Shown here in pieces: positions 22,201 to 34,200 of a DNA stretch of 64,000 bases (positions are counted from its first letter, which is position 1; each line of letters opens with the position of its first letter). The stretch covers positions 2,232,001-2,296,000 of the forward strand of contig OZ017757.1 of the NCBI GenBank assembly GCA_963969365.1. The letters run 5' to 3'. The position numbers and the translations under genes were made by a program. The notes beneath the pieces were generated by a model. It ran no database searches, had not been told where the DNA came from, and saw only the letters and a program-made list of their open reading frames with translations. Source of the stretch: Asterochloris sp. CNOR1 (Eukaryota > Chlorophyta > Trebouxiophyceae > Trebouxiales > Trebouxiaceae).

Positions 22201-25013
22201 TGACTGGCAGTCTCGAATAGTTGGGGTGCTGTCTGCACCTCCAAATGAGCGTGGTGCATGAGCATGGCCACAAAACCAGGGTGGGCCCACCTGATGTAAT
22301 TGCGCACAGGAACCTGCTGCAGCTGCGCCTCTGTCCCGTCAGGCTGCACCACCCGGGTCTTCCCTTCGCGCACAGGCAACAGCTGGCCGGCGCCCTCAAG
22401 CCCTGCTGCAGCAGGGCACAAAGTCACATGGTGATTGTGCTGTGCAGCATCTAGCAGCATGTTGTACTGACCGCCTGCTAGGGACAATTTGCAGCTCTCC
22501 ATCACCATCTCCATCGCTGCACCGAAGCACTGATGCCAGCTGCACAGCAATGGAAAGCCTGACTTCGTTTGGGACTAGGCATATGGCAAACCCCTCTGCA
22601 GCCCATCATTCAACCACAGTGCTGCACCGCACTCACCTGCAGCAGCACCCTTTGGTGCAGCAGTATCTTGGACAGGCAGTCCACTTAGAGTGCTGATTGC
22701 CTCTGTCCTGTAGAGCAGCCCATCCAGCAGGCCGAGCTTAACAGCCTCTTCGCCTGTGAAGGGGGCTGCATCAAGGGCAGCCCTCACCTGCAGCATGCAG
22801 ACTGTGCTGCATCTGTGCCTGACCCCACACGAGGGCCGGTCTGCCCCTCACACTGCCGACAGGGTGCCTCTAGACAGTGTGACATGCACACAGCAGGGGC
22901 CCCCGAGCCCTGCATATTGCAGGCTGCTGAACACAGTGCGGGCGCTGGACTTGGGGCGCATCACAGGGGCTCCCTCTACCTCTACCTTCTGTTGAGACAG
23001 CCCACGAGCTTCAGCGACGCCTGACACAACCTGGTCAGTCCAGCCCTGGAGGAGTGCAGTCCAGTTCTCCCTGTTGGACTGGTTGTACCCCTTGTCCCTT
23101 CACTGGCAATGAAAGCGCCTCAATACATGTGGATAGGTACAACAAGAGGCAACAAACAGCTTGCAGCGTTCTGAAGGCCGCAGGACGTCACCATGTTGGC
23201 CCACCTGTACATTGCTATCTGGTTCTTGTAGGACTCTCTGGTTGTGAAGAAACTGCAAATGGCAACATAATACATGAGCAGAAGCATATGCAAGACTGAC
23301 ACTGCTGCCAGCAGCCTCACAGCAGCTTCTTTGTACAAGCAGCGCTGATCACCTGCGGACTTTCCACTTGTCGAGTAGGCCTCTAAGGAAGATGCTATTG
23401 GCAGCAAAGCCTGCAGGTGGGGAGTACCCATCTCAGCGCACAGATCCTCAACCCTGGACTGAGACAAGCTATATCATGCACCAAGAGCAGGCACAACTGT
23501 GCAGGCCGTTTACCCAGCTCTCAGACTGCAGCCACAGCAGCGGCTGCTGCATGATGCAGGGTGCCGCAGCTGCGCACCTGTGAAGCCCAGAAGCCCTGAC
23601 TTCTGCATCCACATCTGCTCAAATGCAGTCCTGCATGGGCATGCATCAGGGGATATATGTGGGGCGGCAATCAAATCGAAGGCCACCATTGCTGTCAGGA
23701 CCTTGCCCAACAGAACTTTGTGGCCCCCTCACCCCAGATAGTAGCTGGCGGTGCCATTGCTGCTGAGTTCCCCAAAGGTCTCTGCAAAGGCCAGGGTGGG
23801 CACACGTGCATCTCGCCTGCAGTGAGTGCAGGAAACCTCTCAGCAGACCCAGACAGAGGGCGCAACAGACAAGGGGCTGGAGTATGAGATATCGAAAGGG
23901 CCCAGGCTCGCAGGAAGTGCACTGTCTTCGACCCTTCTTGGCCGCCAGGGCCAGGGTGAGAGGCGGCGCCCCTCCTTATGAGGCAGAGCAAATCTGATTC
24001 TTGTAAAGGCTGAGGGCAGCACCGCCAGATACTTGACAGCCAGGCAGCCTGCAGGCACCTGAAACGCAGCACAGCGTCGCGCAGCTCCTGGATCTGGGCC
24101 ATCTGCCCGGCTGGCTGGCCGCCCAAGACGCCTACCAAGCCTCTCACACGACCATCCTTGCCAGCTTCTTTCAAGGCATGCACCACCTGCAGCAGCATGC
24201 CTGGTCGATGTCAGCATCATCACCTTGATGGTGCCAGATGGCTCTTGCAGGAGCTGCACCAGTCGACCCTCGCCTAGAGGAGGCATCACCTGCAGCAGCA
24301 TGCTAACCTCCTCTCTGTACCAGCTGCATGTTACCAGCAGTGGGCCCTCAAAGAGGCATAGGCAGGGCTGCACAAATGCATCTATGTAGGGGCCATGGGC
24401 CGTCCTCAACAATGAAGTCACAACATGTTGAGGCACAGCCCCAACTGTGTGTCAAATGCGTTATGGGCTGCAGGACGGCACCTGCGGGAGGTGCAGCGGG
24501 GCTGGACTGCCCCCACTGGCCAGAAATGCAAAGGGGCTGGGCTGCTGCTCCACAACTTGCACATCCTCCAGGTCCAGCTCCAGCACAAAGCTGTCTGGCA
24601 GCTTGATGGCCTTCTGGGAGCGCTTCTGCAGGTGGCAGGGAGCCTGCTGGGTCTTAGGCTTCATGGCAGAGGCAGGAGGGCAGGCAGCTTCATGCAGGTG
24701 TGCAAGAAGGGGCTCTGCTTACCTTTGAATTGCTCACAGCGACTGCTGTCCCCAGCAATGACAGGGTGCCCTGCAGCCAAGATTCACTGTTAGTGTGACA
24801 TATGCATGCATGTCAGCTCCACAGGTCCTCTAAACAAGCAGGATGCATTGCAGCTGATGGATTCTTTTGAAACGCGTGGCCCTCTTGTGGATTGCAGCAG
24901 ATTTGCAGTGCTGCCCTGCTGCTCACTGTGGCGATGAGAGCGCCCTTGCCATAGCGCACAATTCCTTGAAGAAGCCTAGCCTGTGGGCCAGCAACTGTAT
25001 GCCCTCCTGACAT
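19253..25013 (-). CDS. sppA: Signal peptide peptidase SppA (protease IV), plant type
   Basis: Membrane-associated Ser/Lys-dyad protease that cleaves membrane-bound peptides; the plant homologue is thylakoid-bound (family knowledge). Exons 25013-24927, 24770-24723 and 24625 onward join in phase and give a hydrophobic segment, [19 protein letters not shown], near residue 25. Then come [63 protein letters not shown] (candidate catalytic Lys, ~23360), [31 protein letters not shown] (~21890), [14 protein letters not shown] (~21500), [19 protein letters not shown] (nucleophile Ser, ~20890), [37 protein letters not shown] and a final exon 19519-19253. Both tandem SppA domains are present in order, so the protein is full length. 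The exon around the Lys is the least well resolved. The start at 25013 is chosen because exons 1 and 2 join to build the membrane anchor. Confidence 0.92.
21228..21248. repeat. CA microsatellite
   Basis: A short (CA)n run, AAACACACACACACACACAT, lies inside an SppA intron. It is simple sequence with no evident function. Confidence 0.9.
21325..21490 (-). repeat. Three-unit tandem repeat next to an SppA donor
   Basis: GCACAGGCAGAGC, GCCATGCAGGGTGCACCTG and CCAGGTGGGAAGCACAGG recur in order three times with a unit of about 54-56 bases. On the minus strand the array begins at the intron's 5' end, directly after the exon ending RVDSPG. It is a donor-side array like that in RRP42. Confidence 0.85.
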
Positions 25014-25500
25014 GGCTCCTTGTCAGGCACTGGCTGCCTGGCGCTGAAAGGCAGCTTTTAAAGGCGGCCTCCAGGGTCTTTCTCAAGATGGCAGGTTAAT
25101 CCAGGGATGCAGCCTGTTGTGCATGTGCTGAAGGCTTAATGCTCCATGTAGTGGTCTTATTCTCATGGGACACTTTCCTGTGGACTGGTCAAGACAGTTT
25201 CTGGTTTGCAATCATTGATCAAAGGCAATGCATGTCCTGACAGATGCGTCGCCCAGTCAACGCCGGAACGAAACCTGGCTCGCGCATCTGATGGCGGTCT
25301 GGTCCTGGCAGTGGGAAGGCTTCACCAAGCTGTCCAGTGCACAGGAGTTGGTCTGCAGCGATACTGCACTGGACCTTTGCAGCCACGACCTGGACTGTGT
25401 CGCTCGAGAAAAGGGGTGCTGTCCAGCCTGGGCGGATCTATAAGAGTTTTGCCGCGATCTGCAATTTTTGTAAAATTGCTAGCTGAACAAGGCACTCAAC
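25014..25500. promoter_or_regulatory. Divergent promoter region of SppA and ARGLU1
   Basis: This is the gap between the start codons of SppA (-) and ARGLU1 (+). A TATA-like element, TCTATAAGAG, at about 25437-25446 lies some 55-65 bases before the ARGLU1 ATG and suits a + strand promoter. No matching element was recognised on the minus strand. Confidence 0.5.
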
Positions 25501-27982
25501 ATGCCTAGCAGAAGCCGCAGTCCTTCCAGTGGGGAGGGACACAGGTATTGACTACATGCTGGTGAAGTGCTTGTGCATCCTCTGGCACTGCCCAACCCCA
25601 GCCTGACATGCTGCCGCATGCGCTGAAGAAAGCGCAGGCGTGTATCTGGGTCACGCAGCCCTTCACGCAAGAAGCAGGTCAGACGGTGAGGCCAGGCTGG
25701 ACTGCAGTGGCGCCTCGTGCACTTGCCGTGCTACTTGGGAGTGGTCAGCAGGTTGAGATATGCTGCAGGCGGTACCGCCGGCGCTCAGTGGACAAAGCAG
25801 CTGATGAGGAGCAGCGCAGGTACATACATCGCCGACGGCAGCCTGTGCGTGTCACACATTGGGGGCATTGCCAGCTGACTGCAGAGCTCAGCAAGACTTT
25901 GCCTGTGCACAAGGCATCTCACCCAGACCAGGGCAGCCCAGTGAACCCTCTTGCGAATCTGATGGAGCCTACACAGTGGTCCGGCCTCTGCGTCTGCAGG
26001 CAGGCAAATGCAGCAGCTAAGGCACGGCGCACACAGGAAGAGGATGAGCTGGCTCTGGAGGTGGCTGAGGCTGTGAAGGCACGCGTGGAGGAGGCCATGA
26101 AGTCTGAGGCTGTGGCCCAGAGAATACAGACAAGACTGACAGAGGAGCGCGCCAAGTTGGAGGAGAAGGTGAGGGACCTCCTGAACAGACAGGGTTGTTT
26201 GCTTGAACGTGGATGGGTGAATCTGGGGGCATAGAGCAGCTGCATGAGCTGCCCGTTGAAGTCAGCAGCACGCCAACTGAAGGCAAAGGTGTGAGACCTG
26301 CTGAGCAGATAGCAACATTAACATGACTGTAGCCAATGCCTGATGAGTGAAGGCCTGACTGAAGCAGTGAAGGTTGTGTGTTGGGGCAGGAGCATGGCAG
26401 CGCAGCCCAGGAGAGGCCTTGCAGGGGGTGCTTGGCACCAGACATGGTGCTGTGGAGCGCACAAACGCACTTCATAGGCAGCAGGACTGCGGTGGAGCTC
26501 GGTTGCCAGCATTCTGCAGGTGATGCTTGGTGTAAGACACTCCATGATAGGAGCTGCTGTGGGCCTGAGGCGGGGCGGCAACACCACAATATGTATCAAG
26601 GCAGTGGCAGGGTGCATGAGCAGCAGCCCTGCAGACGTAAGATGTCCACAGATCAGTCCTTCTGTGCATCAGCGTGCCTGCAACTCACGCCACCTGCTGC
26701 AGCCGGCTTCCCTGCTGGTGGCATGCAGAAGTGCAGATGGCTGCTTGCAGGTCGAAAGGTTCCTGCAGCAGCTGCCCAAGAATCTCCCAACAACCTGTGA
26801 GCATGGATCTGCAGCTCATGCTACAGGTGCAACAGTGCAGACCCTGCACGCTTGCATTTTCTATATGCAGTTCTTTAAGCCCGGGCCTGCCTACATGCAG
26901 GGCATGCAGCAGAGAGAACCCTGATGTCATCCTGTGCAGTGAGGATCCTGCCTGCTTGTGGGTGACACACGGCAGATGCAGAAAGAGAGACGAGCCCTTG
27001 CCCGGTGCTGACTGAAGCTGGTCGCACCTGACTGCAAGACAGCTGTCATCTTGCATTCCTGCCTGCAGGTCACGCAGCAGCTGCAGAAGGAGAAGGAAGC
27101 CCTGATGGACAAGAAGCGGCGGGAGCAGGAGGAGCGTCAGCGCAAGCAGCTGGAGCTGGAACAGATTCTAGAGGACAACCGCAGAAGGGTGAGGGCAGCC
27201 TGCGCATGCACGATACAGGGGCAAGTCGCAGGCAGGGCGCCAGAGTGTACACCTTTGTGCCGCCTCTCGGCGAGGCAGGGGAGGGTCACAGGAGACGCAG
27301 TGTTCGATACCTGCGCATGCAGCTGCCCTCAGAGGCAGGATTGGACCTGAAGCAGCCACTGGAGGACGACTGGAGACAGCTGAGGGATAGCCTGCCCCAA
27401 AGTCTGGCGGCAGTTTCTGCTTTTCCTAGGGCGCCTGGGCATGCTTGTGTCTGTGCCTGGCCATGATTGAGGAAGACAGGCCAGGCTATGCTGCGTGCAA
27501 CAAGAAGCATGTTGCATTGCACCTGCGGAAGCATCCTCCAGCCTTGTGGCTAGGAACTTGCTTGCCCAGGCTGGCAGCAAAACCTGCACACCAGCTCTCA
27601 GGCCTGTGTGATCAGATGCCCCAGCCCGCACACCGCGCTATGCAGGTCGAGGATGCCCAGCGCAAAGCTGCTGACGACCGGCAACGGCGTGAGAAGGAGA
27701 GGTGCGGCTGCCTCTGCTCTGCTGCAGTAACACACCAAGCCTTGCCTTCCCATGTGTTTTTGGCAACATCTGTTGCTGCCCTGCAGGACCAGCGATCATA
27801 TAGAGGCAGTGCCTGCAGCACCACCCAATAAACATGCAGCCATGGTGAGAATCGCTACCCCTCAGGGGTGTCATCCCGCTGCTGCACCTTACCAAAATGA
27901 CTCAGGTACCTGCCTTGCAGGGCATCCGTCTGGTGGTGGACTAGTCACACAGCCTAATTGTACTTCTCATGATTCATTCTAA
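25501..27982 (+). CDS. ARGLU1: ARGLU1-like arginine/glutamate-rich nuclear protein
   Basis: Homologue of ARGLU1, a nuclear protein linked in animals to splicing and transcription through its RS-like head and Glu/Arg-rich coiled tail (family knowledge). Exons: 25501-25546, 25769-25819, 26000-26168, 27069-27188, 27646-27701 and 27787-27982, all joining in phase. The head is MPSRSRSPSSGEGHR then RYRRRSVDK. The tail has EEDELALEVAEAVKARVEEA, RLTEERAKLEEK, KKRREQEERQRKQLELEQIL, EDNRRR and EDAQRKAADDRQRREKER. This follows the human pattern RQRQAEL...ERILEENNRK. The usual C-terminal ILGKGxxRPKLSF was not found. A last exon giving GIRLVVD and a stop near 27945 is an alternative end to the one listed. 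The protein is about 220 residues, a little shorter than the human one. Confidence 0.85.
26163..26312 (+). repeat. Copy of ARGLU1 exon 3 donor
   Basis: The donor region AAGGTGAGGGACCTCCTGAA followed by CAGACAG at 26166 recurs as AAGGTGTGAGACCTGCTGAG followed by CAGATAG at about 26286, some 120 bases downstream in the intron. The copy keeps GT but in a weaker context. Confidence 0.65.
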
Positions 27983-28271
27983 GAACAACCCGAGTTGTTC
28001 TACACAAGAGTTGACTACAGCTGCGGGCGGTAGTAGGGTGGGTTATGCGCTGTTGAAAACGCCAGTTGAACGAGCGGCACCATCAAGCGCCCAAACATCA
28101 AGCCCTGGCATCGAAAATCCGTTGAGCCCCACGTGTCCGGGGAAAATGCTAGCATCTTGAGTTGGCATGTCTTGAGCACCAGAGGCCCATCCGGGCAGGC
28201 AATTGCCGGGGCTGGGATCTGACTTCCAGCCGTGGCCAACGATAGCAAGTTTGCCCTCTGAGCAGAACTCC
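27983..28271. other. Gap between ARGLU1 and the kinase gene
   Basis: Both flanking genes are on the + strand, so this should hold the ARGLU1 3' end and the kinase promoter. A frame opening after TTCCAG at about 28228 runs into the kinase start. It may be a 5' extension of the kinase rather than UTR. Confidence 0.35.
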
Positions 28272-31200
28272 ATGGAGATTGATGAGACTGATGGCCCCGC
28301 ATCCAGACACAACAGCGAGACGCGCAGCAACTTCAAGCCAGAGCACTTCAGGGATCACACAGTGATTGGCAAGGGCAAGTGAGCTATGCACAAGCACCTG
28401 GCGCCATGCCTCTTGCACAGAGAGCACTTAGTGCACAGCAGGCAGGCACATCCGCAACAGCTGCCCAGTCATGCAGAGGTTGTACAACATTGGCCCCAAA
28501 TGGGGATTAATGCGCATACTTCTACAAGTATCAGACAGCCAGCCGCTGCCATGAAAGCAACACAGCACATAACGTTCCATGTGTGTGCGACAACAAACTT
28601 CTGCTGCACCATCGGACAGGCTGCTCAGCAAGACCAAAAGTGCTCCAGCAGCAGGCAACAGCACTGAGGACGTCTTTGGTCCCCTGAGAGAGAGAGCAGC
28701 CCTGTTTTCTGGTGACACGGCACAGACCCGGAAGCAACAATGCAGGACGCTGGCCTCGCAGCCCCATGCCCATACAGTCGCTGCAAGCAGCCTTCTTCAA
28801 CCTTGCAGAGAGAAGCCTGGGCTTCTGGACAGCATCCCGGACACAGAGCATCTGCCATCGCATCAGCCCGGCCACCTGCATGGCTAAGCCAGTCTGGCTG
28901 ACCAGGGTGGAGAAGTCTGCCCATCAAGCTGCCTGCCAGGCCTCAGGATCACCGCTCAGCAGCCTGGGTGAATGCTGCACATTCATTGTCCCAGCTGGCA
29001 TGCAGGCACAGCCGCTCTGTCTGGCCTGCATGGCGTGGCCAGCCTCGTCCACCCTCTCAATCCACCCTGCAGGGACTCTCTCACCTGCAGGGCGTTCTCC
29101 GGCCACATCGATGGAGCCCTGCGGCCATCAAGGCGTACAAGGAGCCGGTCTTGCTGCTCGATATCAGTCCACCTTGGCCTGCAGGGACTCCATCATCTAC
29201 AGCGCGTTCTGCGACCGCATCGGGGACGCCCCGGTGGCCATCAAGGTGTACAACAAGGCGAAGCTCAGCACCTCCAAGCTGCGCGCCATCAAGCGAGAGG
29301 CGGCCATGATGATCTACATGTCACGCAAGAAGTGAGCAGGGTTGGCGCAGGGGGAAAAGACTGTGGGTGCCAGCGACAGACAGCGTAGCTTGGTCCCCAG
29401 AGGGCTGAGCAAGCAGCAGGCGAAGGTGGCAGCAGGAGTTTTGATGTGAACTCGAAGGCTGCCTAGGTTGGACCCCAAGTGGCTGCTTTAGGCAGCAGGT
29501 GACCAGAGGAGCTGAAGGCGAGCTAGTCCTGGTTGCGGCTCCAGGCGATTGGGGAGGGATGGCGCCACCTGCATCTGCCTGGCTGGCCCAAGCCAATACA
29601 AAGCCTTAAAAGCACCTTGCTCGCTTGGCTCAGCCCTGGTGATCTGCCCAGTGCCCAGGAAGTGAGCAGGGGATGGAGCAGCGGCAGATGTTGTGGGGGC
29701 CATCCAACTGCTTCCTCAGGCAGCCACATGCTTACTTCAGGCAACAGGTGCCCAGATGCACCCAATTCAGGTTTAGGGCCAGCTCATTGTGTAGCCGACA
29801 TCATTGCCCTAGCTGAGACTTACTCCGTCTCTGTCTGCAGGGTCCCTCTCATCACGCTGTTCTTGGCCAGCCCTTGTGTAGCCGATCGCCCAGGTCGCCA
29901 GGCACTGAGACTTGCCGCCAGGCACTGAGACTTGCTCGGCCTCTCCCTGCAGGGTCCCCCTCATCACGCTGTTCCACTGCGCCTTCCAGGACAGCAAGCA
30001 CATCTACATTGTGATGGAGCACTGCACAGGCGGCGACCTGCTGGAGCGCCTGCTGAAGGAGGGGCGTGCCATGCATGAGCATCGGGTGGCGCTCGAGGTC
30101 GCGCACCCCCTGCTGTCAGCACTGGCCCGCATGCACCAGCTGAGGATCATTCACAGGTGGGATCGCGTCCTGCAATGTGGGGACTCTGGCACACATGCAG
30201 CGCCTGCACGCCAGTCGCTGCTGCAAGGCCCTGCAAGTGCAGGATTGTGCAATGCTTGCAGCTGGTGAACAGAAAGCCTGCCGCTTTGCCCACCTTTTGC
30301 AATACTTCCATCTGTGGATAGTCCTCCGCTGGTGCATGGATTCATTGACGCAGACACCAGGGCCAGTGCAGACAGCAAGGCCTCCAGGCACCATCTAAAG
30401 ATCACCCACAAGTTGAATACATGTATGAGAGGCGTGGTTGTCTTCGGGGACACTCCGCTGAACCCGCGCTGGTCCTTGACAGATGGTAGCCTTCTGCACA
30501 TGTAAGGCTGTACATGGCCCCTGTGGGCGCAGTGCTGCATGCCAGCTGCAGATGCTTTACTGGCTGCCAGGCTCATACTGGAGGTTTCATGCTTTTGTTT
30601 CTCATTCAGCAAGCCATTTGTGGGCATCAGCTGAGGGACCCAATCCTGTTGCGCCTTTCCACCCCGCATCCGCCAATGGACGACACCACTGCTTCGGCTT
30701 GGTTGATTCCTCATGTGTCATCACTGAGCTGCACAACAGGAGTGTCCCAGTTGCTGCCTTGCAGGGACATCAAGCTGGAAAACATCTTCCTGGACGGGGA
30801 AGGGCGGGTCAAGCTGGGCGACTTTGGGCTGACCATGAGCATGAAGCAGGAGCTGGCCATCAGTCCTGTGGGGACAGTCGAGTACATGGCGCCCGAGGTA
30901 GTTGCAGGCCTGGCAATGTTCTTGAGCCCTCCGTTACCTGCTGGAACACGTCTGCCGGCGCTTAACAGCCTGCAGCTTGGCCCACCCCCTGCATCGCCTG
31001 AGAAGCCCACCTTTCATGCAGCCTTGTCTGGCGAGTAGTCAATGCACAACATGCTGAGGATGCCAGGAAATTTCCTGGCCCCTGGAGCCAGAGGGCCGCA
31101 GCAGCGCCCTGCCAGCCAAAGCAGCCTCACAAACTTGCAGCTTCAAGTTCTGGGCATGAGCTGCTAACTGAGCACCCAGCTGCCATCATTCCTGGTCTCA

Positions 31201-34200
31201 TACCATTTATCATGCTGCTGCAGGTTGATGGCCTGCCGGGGGTGGACCCAATGACCAGTAAGCAGGGGTGACTCACCCCATGTGTCCTTGACGGGCTCTC
31301 AATGTTCCATGCGCTGCCGCAGATTGTGGCGCTGCCTGCGGTGGAGCTGGTCACCAGCGGCCAGGTGCAGGCGCGCGACATCAAGGCCTGCGATGAGAAG
31401 GTGGACATCTGGGCCCTGGGGGTGACACTGTATGAGCTGCTCACCGGTGAGCTCAACGCCTGCTGAGTGTTGTGTGGAGCTGTGCGCATAATGGCAGTAA
31501 AGTGGTCTGGCCATGTGCGACAGAACCAAAGCAACAGCGCGCTGCGCATACTGTCCCTGTGCGTGCTGCCACTGTTCTTGCCATGATTTTGTCCTGGCAT
31601 CTTGATTAAGTATGGTCAGGCGGTACTCTTGACATCAAGCTGCTAGACTGCAAGTGTCATGTAGGGCAGAGCTGTACACAGATCTTTGGGCTCGCAGGCC
31701 ACTATATCTTGTCGGGCAATGACAAGCAGGCCTGTCAGCACACATGTGCATCTGCCAGCTGAGCACGCATGTGGCCTGTGTGTGGCGAGCGCTTCTGCCT
31801 GCAAGCCACCTGCCCTGCAGTGGCAAGGACAGCCCGGCAACTGTGTTCCTGCTGGCTGAGGACCCACATGGCCTGTGTGAGACGACAGAGTCTGTCTGCA
31901 GGCCACCTGCCATTTTCGGGCAAGGACAAGCAGGCCATCAAGAAGGCCATCGCAGCTGGGCAGGTCAAGCCCATGCCGGCCTCCCTGAGTGGCCCCTGCG
32001 CGGCATTTGTGGAGGCCATGCTCACCCAGGACCCGCTGCAGCGCCCCTCCGCAGAGCAGCTGCTGCAACACCCCTTCCTGCAGGTGGGCAGGCTGCCTGC
32101 TCCTGGGCGCAAGCTTTGACTCTCATGTTTGCGGGGGTCATGCTCTGGTGGCGACACGTGGCAAAGTTTGCCTTCCCTTTCTTGAGGGCACATCTCCCTG
32201 TTAGGTCCATAGCAGCCCATCATGGGCAGTGCCCAGGTAGAGACAGCAAGTTGTGAGGGGGCAGGGTGGCACCTGGCAGTTCTGCGTGCTGCCAGACGCC
32301 TGATGAGCAGCTGGCATGCAGATGCTTCTGGCAGCTCTCTGGTGCAGTAGACAAGTCCACAAGTGGGATGGTTTCTGTTGAGCATCTTCTGTTGTGGCTG
32401 CAAATGCATGTCATGCAGCGGCAGCGCGAGCTCAGCCTGACACCTGGCCTTGCTTGCTAGGGGCATGGCAGGAGGGGATGCAGCCTCACTTGCTCCATGC
32501 TGCCTCTACAGATGTACCTCATGCGGCGGCAGGGCAAACACCAGCAGCCGGCGGCAGTGGCAGCCCCGCCTGTGCAGGATCGTGAGCCCAAGCCCCCGCG
32601 TGTGGAGGAGCTGCTGGCAGCCGGGAGCAGCCTGTCAGACAGCTTCACAAGCTTGGACAGCAGGATGAGGGAGCTGCAGGTGCGGGTTGAGGGAGCTGGT
32701 CTGGAGACAGTGCGGCTCCACACTGGTGCTCTGTCTCCATGCAGTCAGCAGCAGCAGCGCTGCCCTGTGTGTGCCGCCTCCTGTGTGCTGTGCAGCTGTG
32801 TCTGCCAGCAGCAACAGAGGTGTAGGGGCTAGCTGTGCTTGTGGACACATCTGCAAGCTGCACTAGCTGCATAGCGCCTGCTGTGCAGCTGTTGTTGCAG
32901 GGGGTGTGGCGGTGCTGCAATAAGAATAATATTGGCCATCAAAGCCACCTGATGGACAGCAACAACCCTAGAACCGCACCGCAGTGCCTGCACACATTGC
33001 TGCAGCGCTTTGTATCCACCTGCCAGTCATTTGCCAATCCCGACCACCGTTGGAGGTCTGGAGGACCTCTGGAGGAGGACTTCCGTGGATTCCACAAGCA
33101 TGGGGACCATCGAAGGATGTGGAGGTCTCGTAAGGGCAGATTGCTACGAGGTGCTTGAATGGTGCTCCTGCCACCAAGTGAAACCTGGTGTGACGGCTGC
33201 CGTGCAGAGCCGGGAAGGCAGCGCCACCAGCCAGATGTCCCTGCCCCTGCTGCCCCCCAGCTTCACTCTGCGGCACAATGAGGTAGCGGACTCCACGCTG
33301 CCAGAGGCCACAGTCGTAAAGGTGAGCAGCCATCAGCTGAAGCGCATGCTGCAGGCGCTCGATTCCATCACAACAGCACCTCCCGCGCACATGCAGCTGC
33401 TGACAGTGGTGTGGTGCAAGAAGCTCCCAACGCATACCATACGTCAACCTGCAGCTCAGGCAGCTTGGCTGAGCAGACAGAGCAGGACTTGATGTTCACA
33501 TGGTCGTTTGCACCATGCATCTCTGCTAGCCTGCAGGTCACTGCACAGCCAGTCTGCGCATGGCTCCTCCCAGTCCCTCTGCCCTGCACCAAGTGCTGCA
33601 AATGAACAGCTGCACCCACACCTCAGCAAATCTCACTCTTAGCCCTTTGAGGCGACACGGATGGAGTGCTGCACCTGGGAGGTCTCCAGCCTGCACTGTG
33701 TGCTATAGATGAAGCACTGCACCCACATCTAGCACTGCACCCATGACTCAGTCTATTCCCCTCGCGCAGCACATCAAGCACTGAAGGCACACCTCAGAGC
33801 ACCCCACCTCTCCCCTCTGCACTGCAGATAGAGTGCGGCGCCCGCGACTCCACCGACAGCCTGATCCGTGCCCGCCACGCTGCCCTGATGGAGTGCGGCA
33901 GCTCCACGTCCAGCGGCAGCAGCATGTCCCTCCCAGCGGGGCAGTTCGATCTGAGTACCGCTGCAGGGCCCACCAATAGTTCCCCCAGCAAGTCCCGCAA
34001 CCTGCGCATGAAGAAGAGCCCCCTGCAGGTGGGTTCGCTGCTATGGGTGCAATGTGCGGCCTGCACGTCCAGGGCATGGCGGGGGACAATGTTACACGAT
34101 GGTACTATACAAGAGTTGCTCTGTTGCATGCTGGTGCAAACACCACACAACAGCAGGTGCAGCCGGAACACAGCCAGAAGCAGAGCTGGACGGCGGGAGG

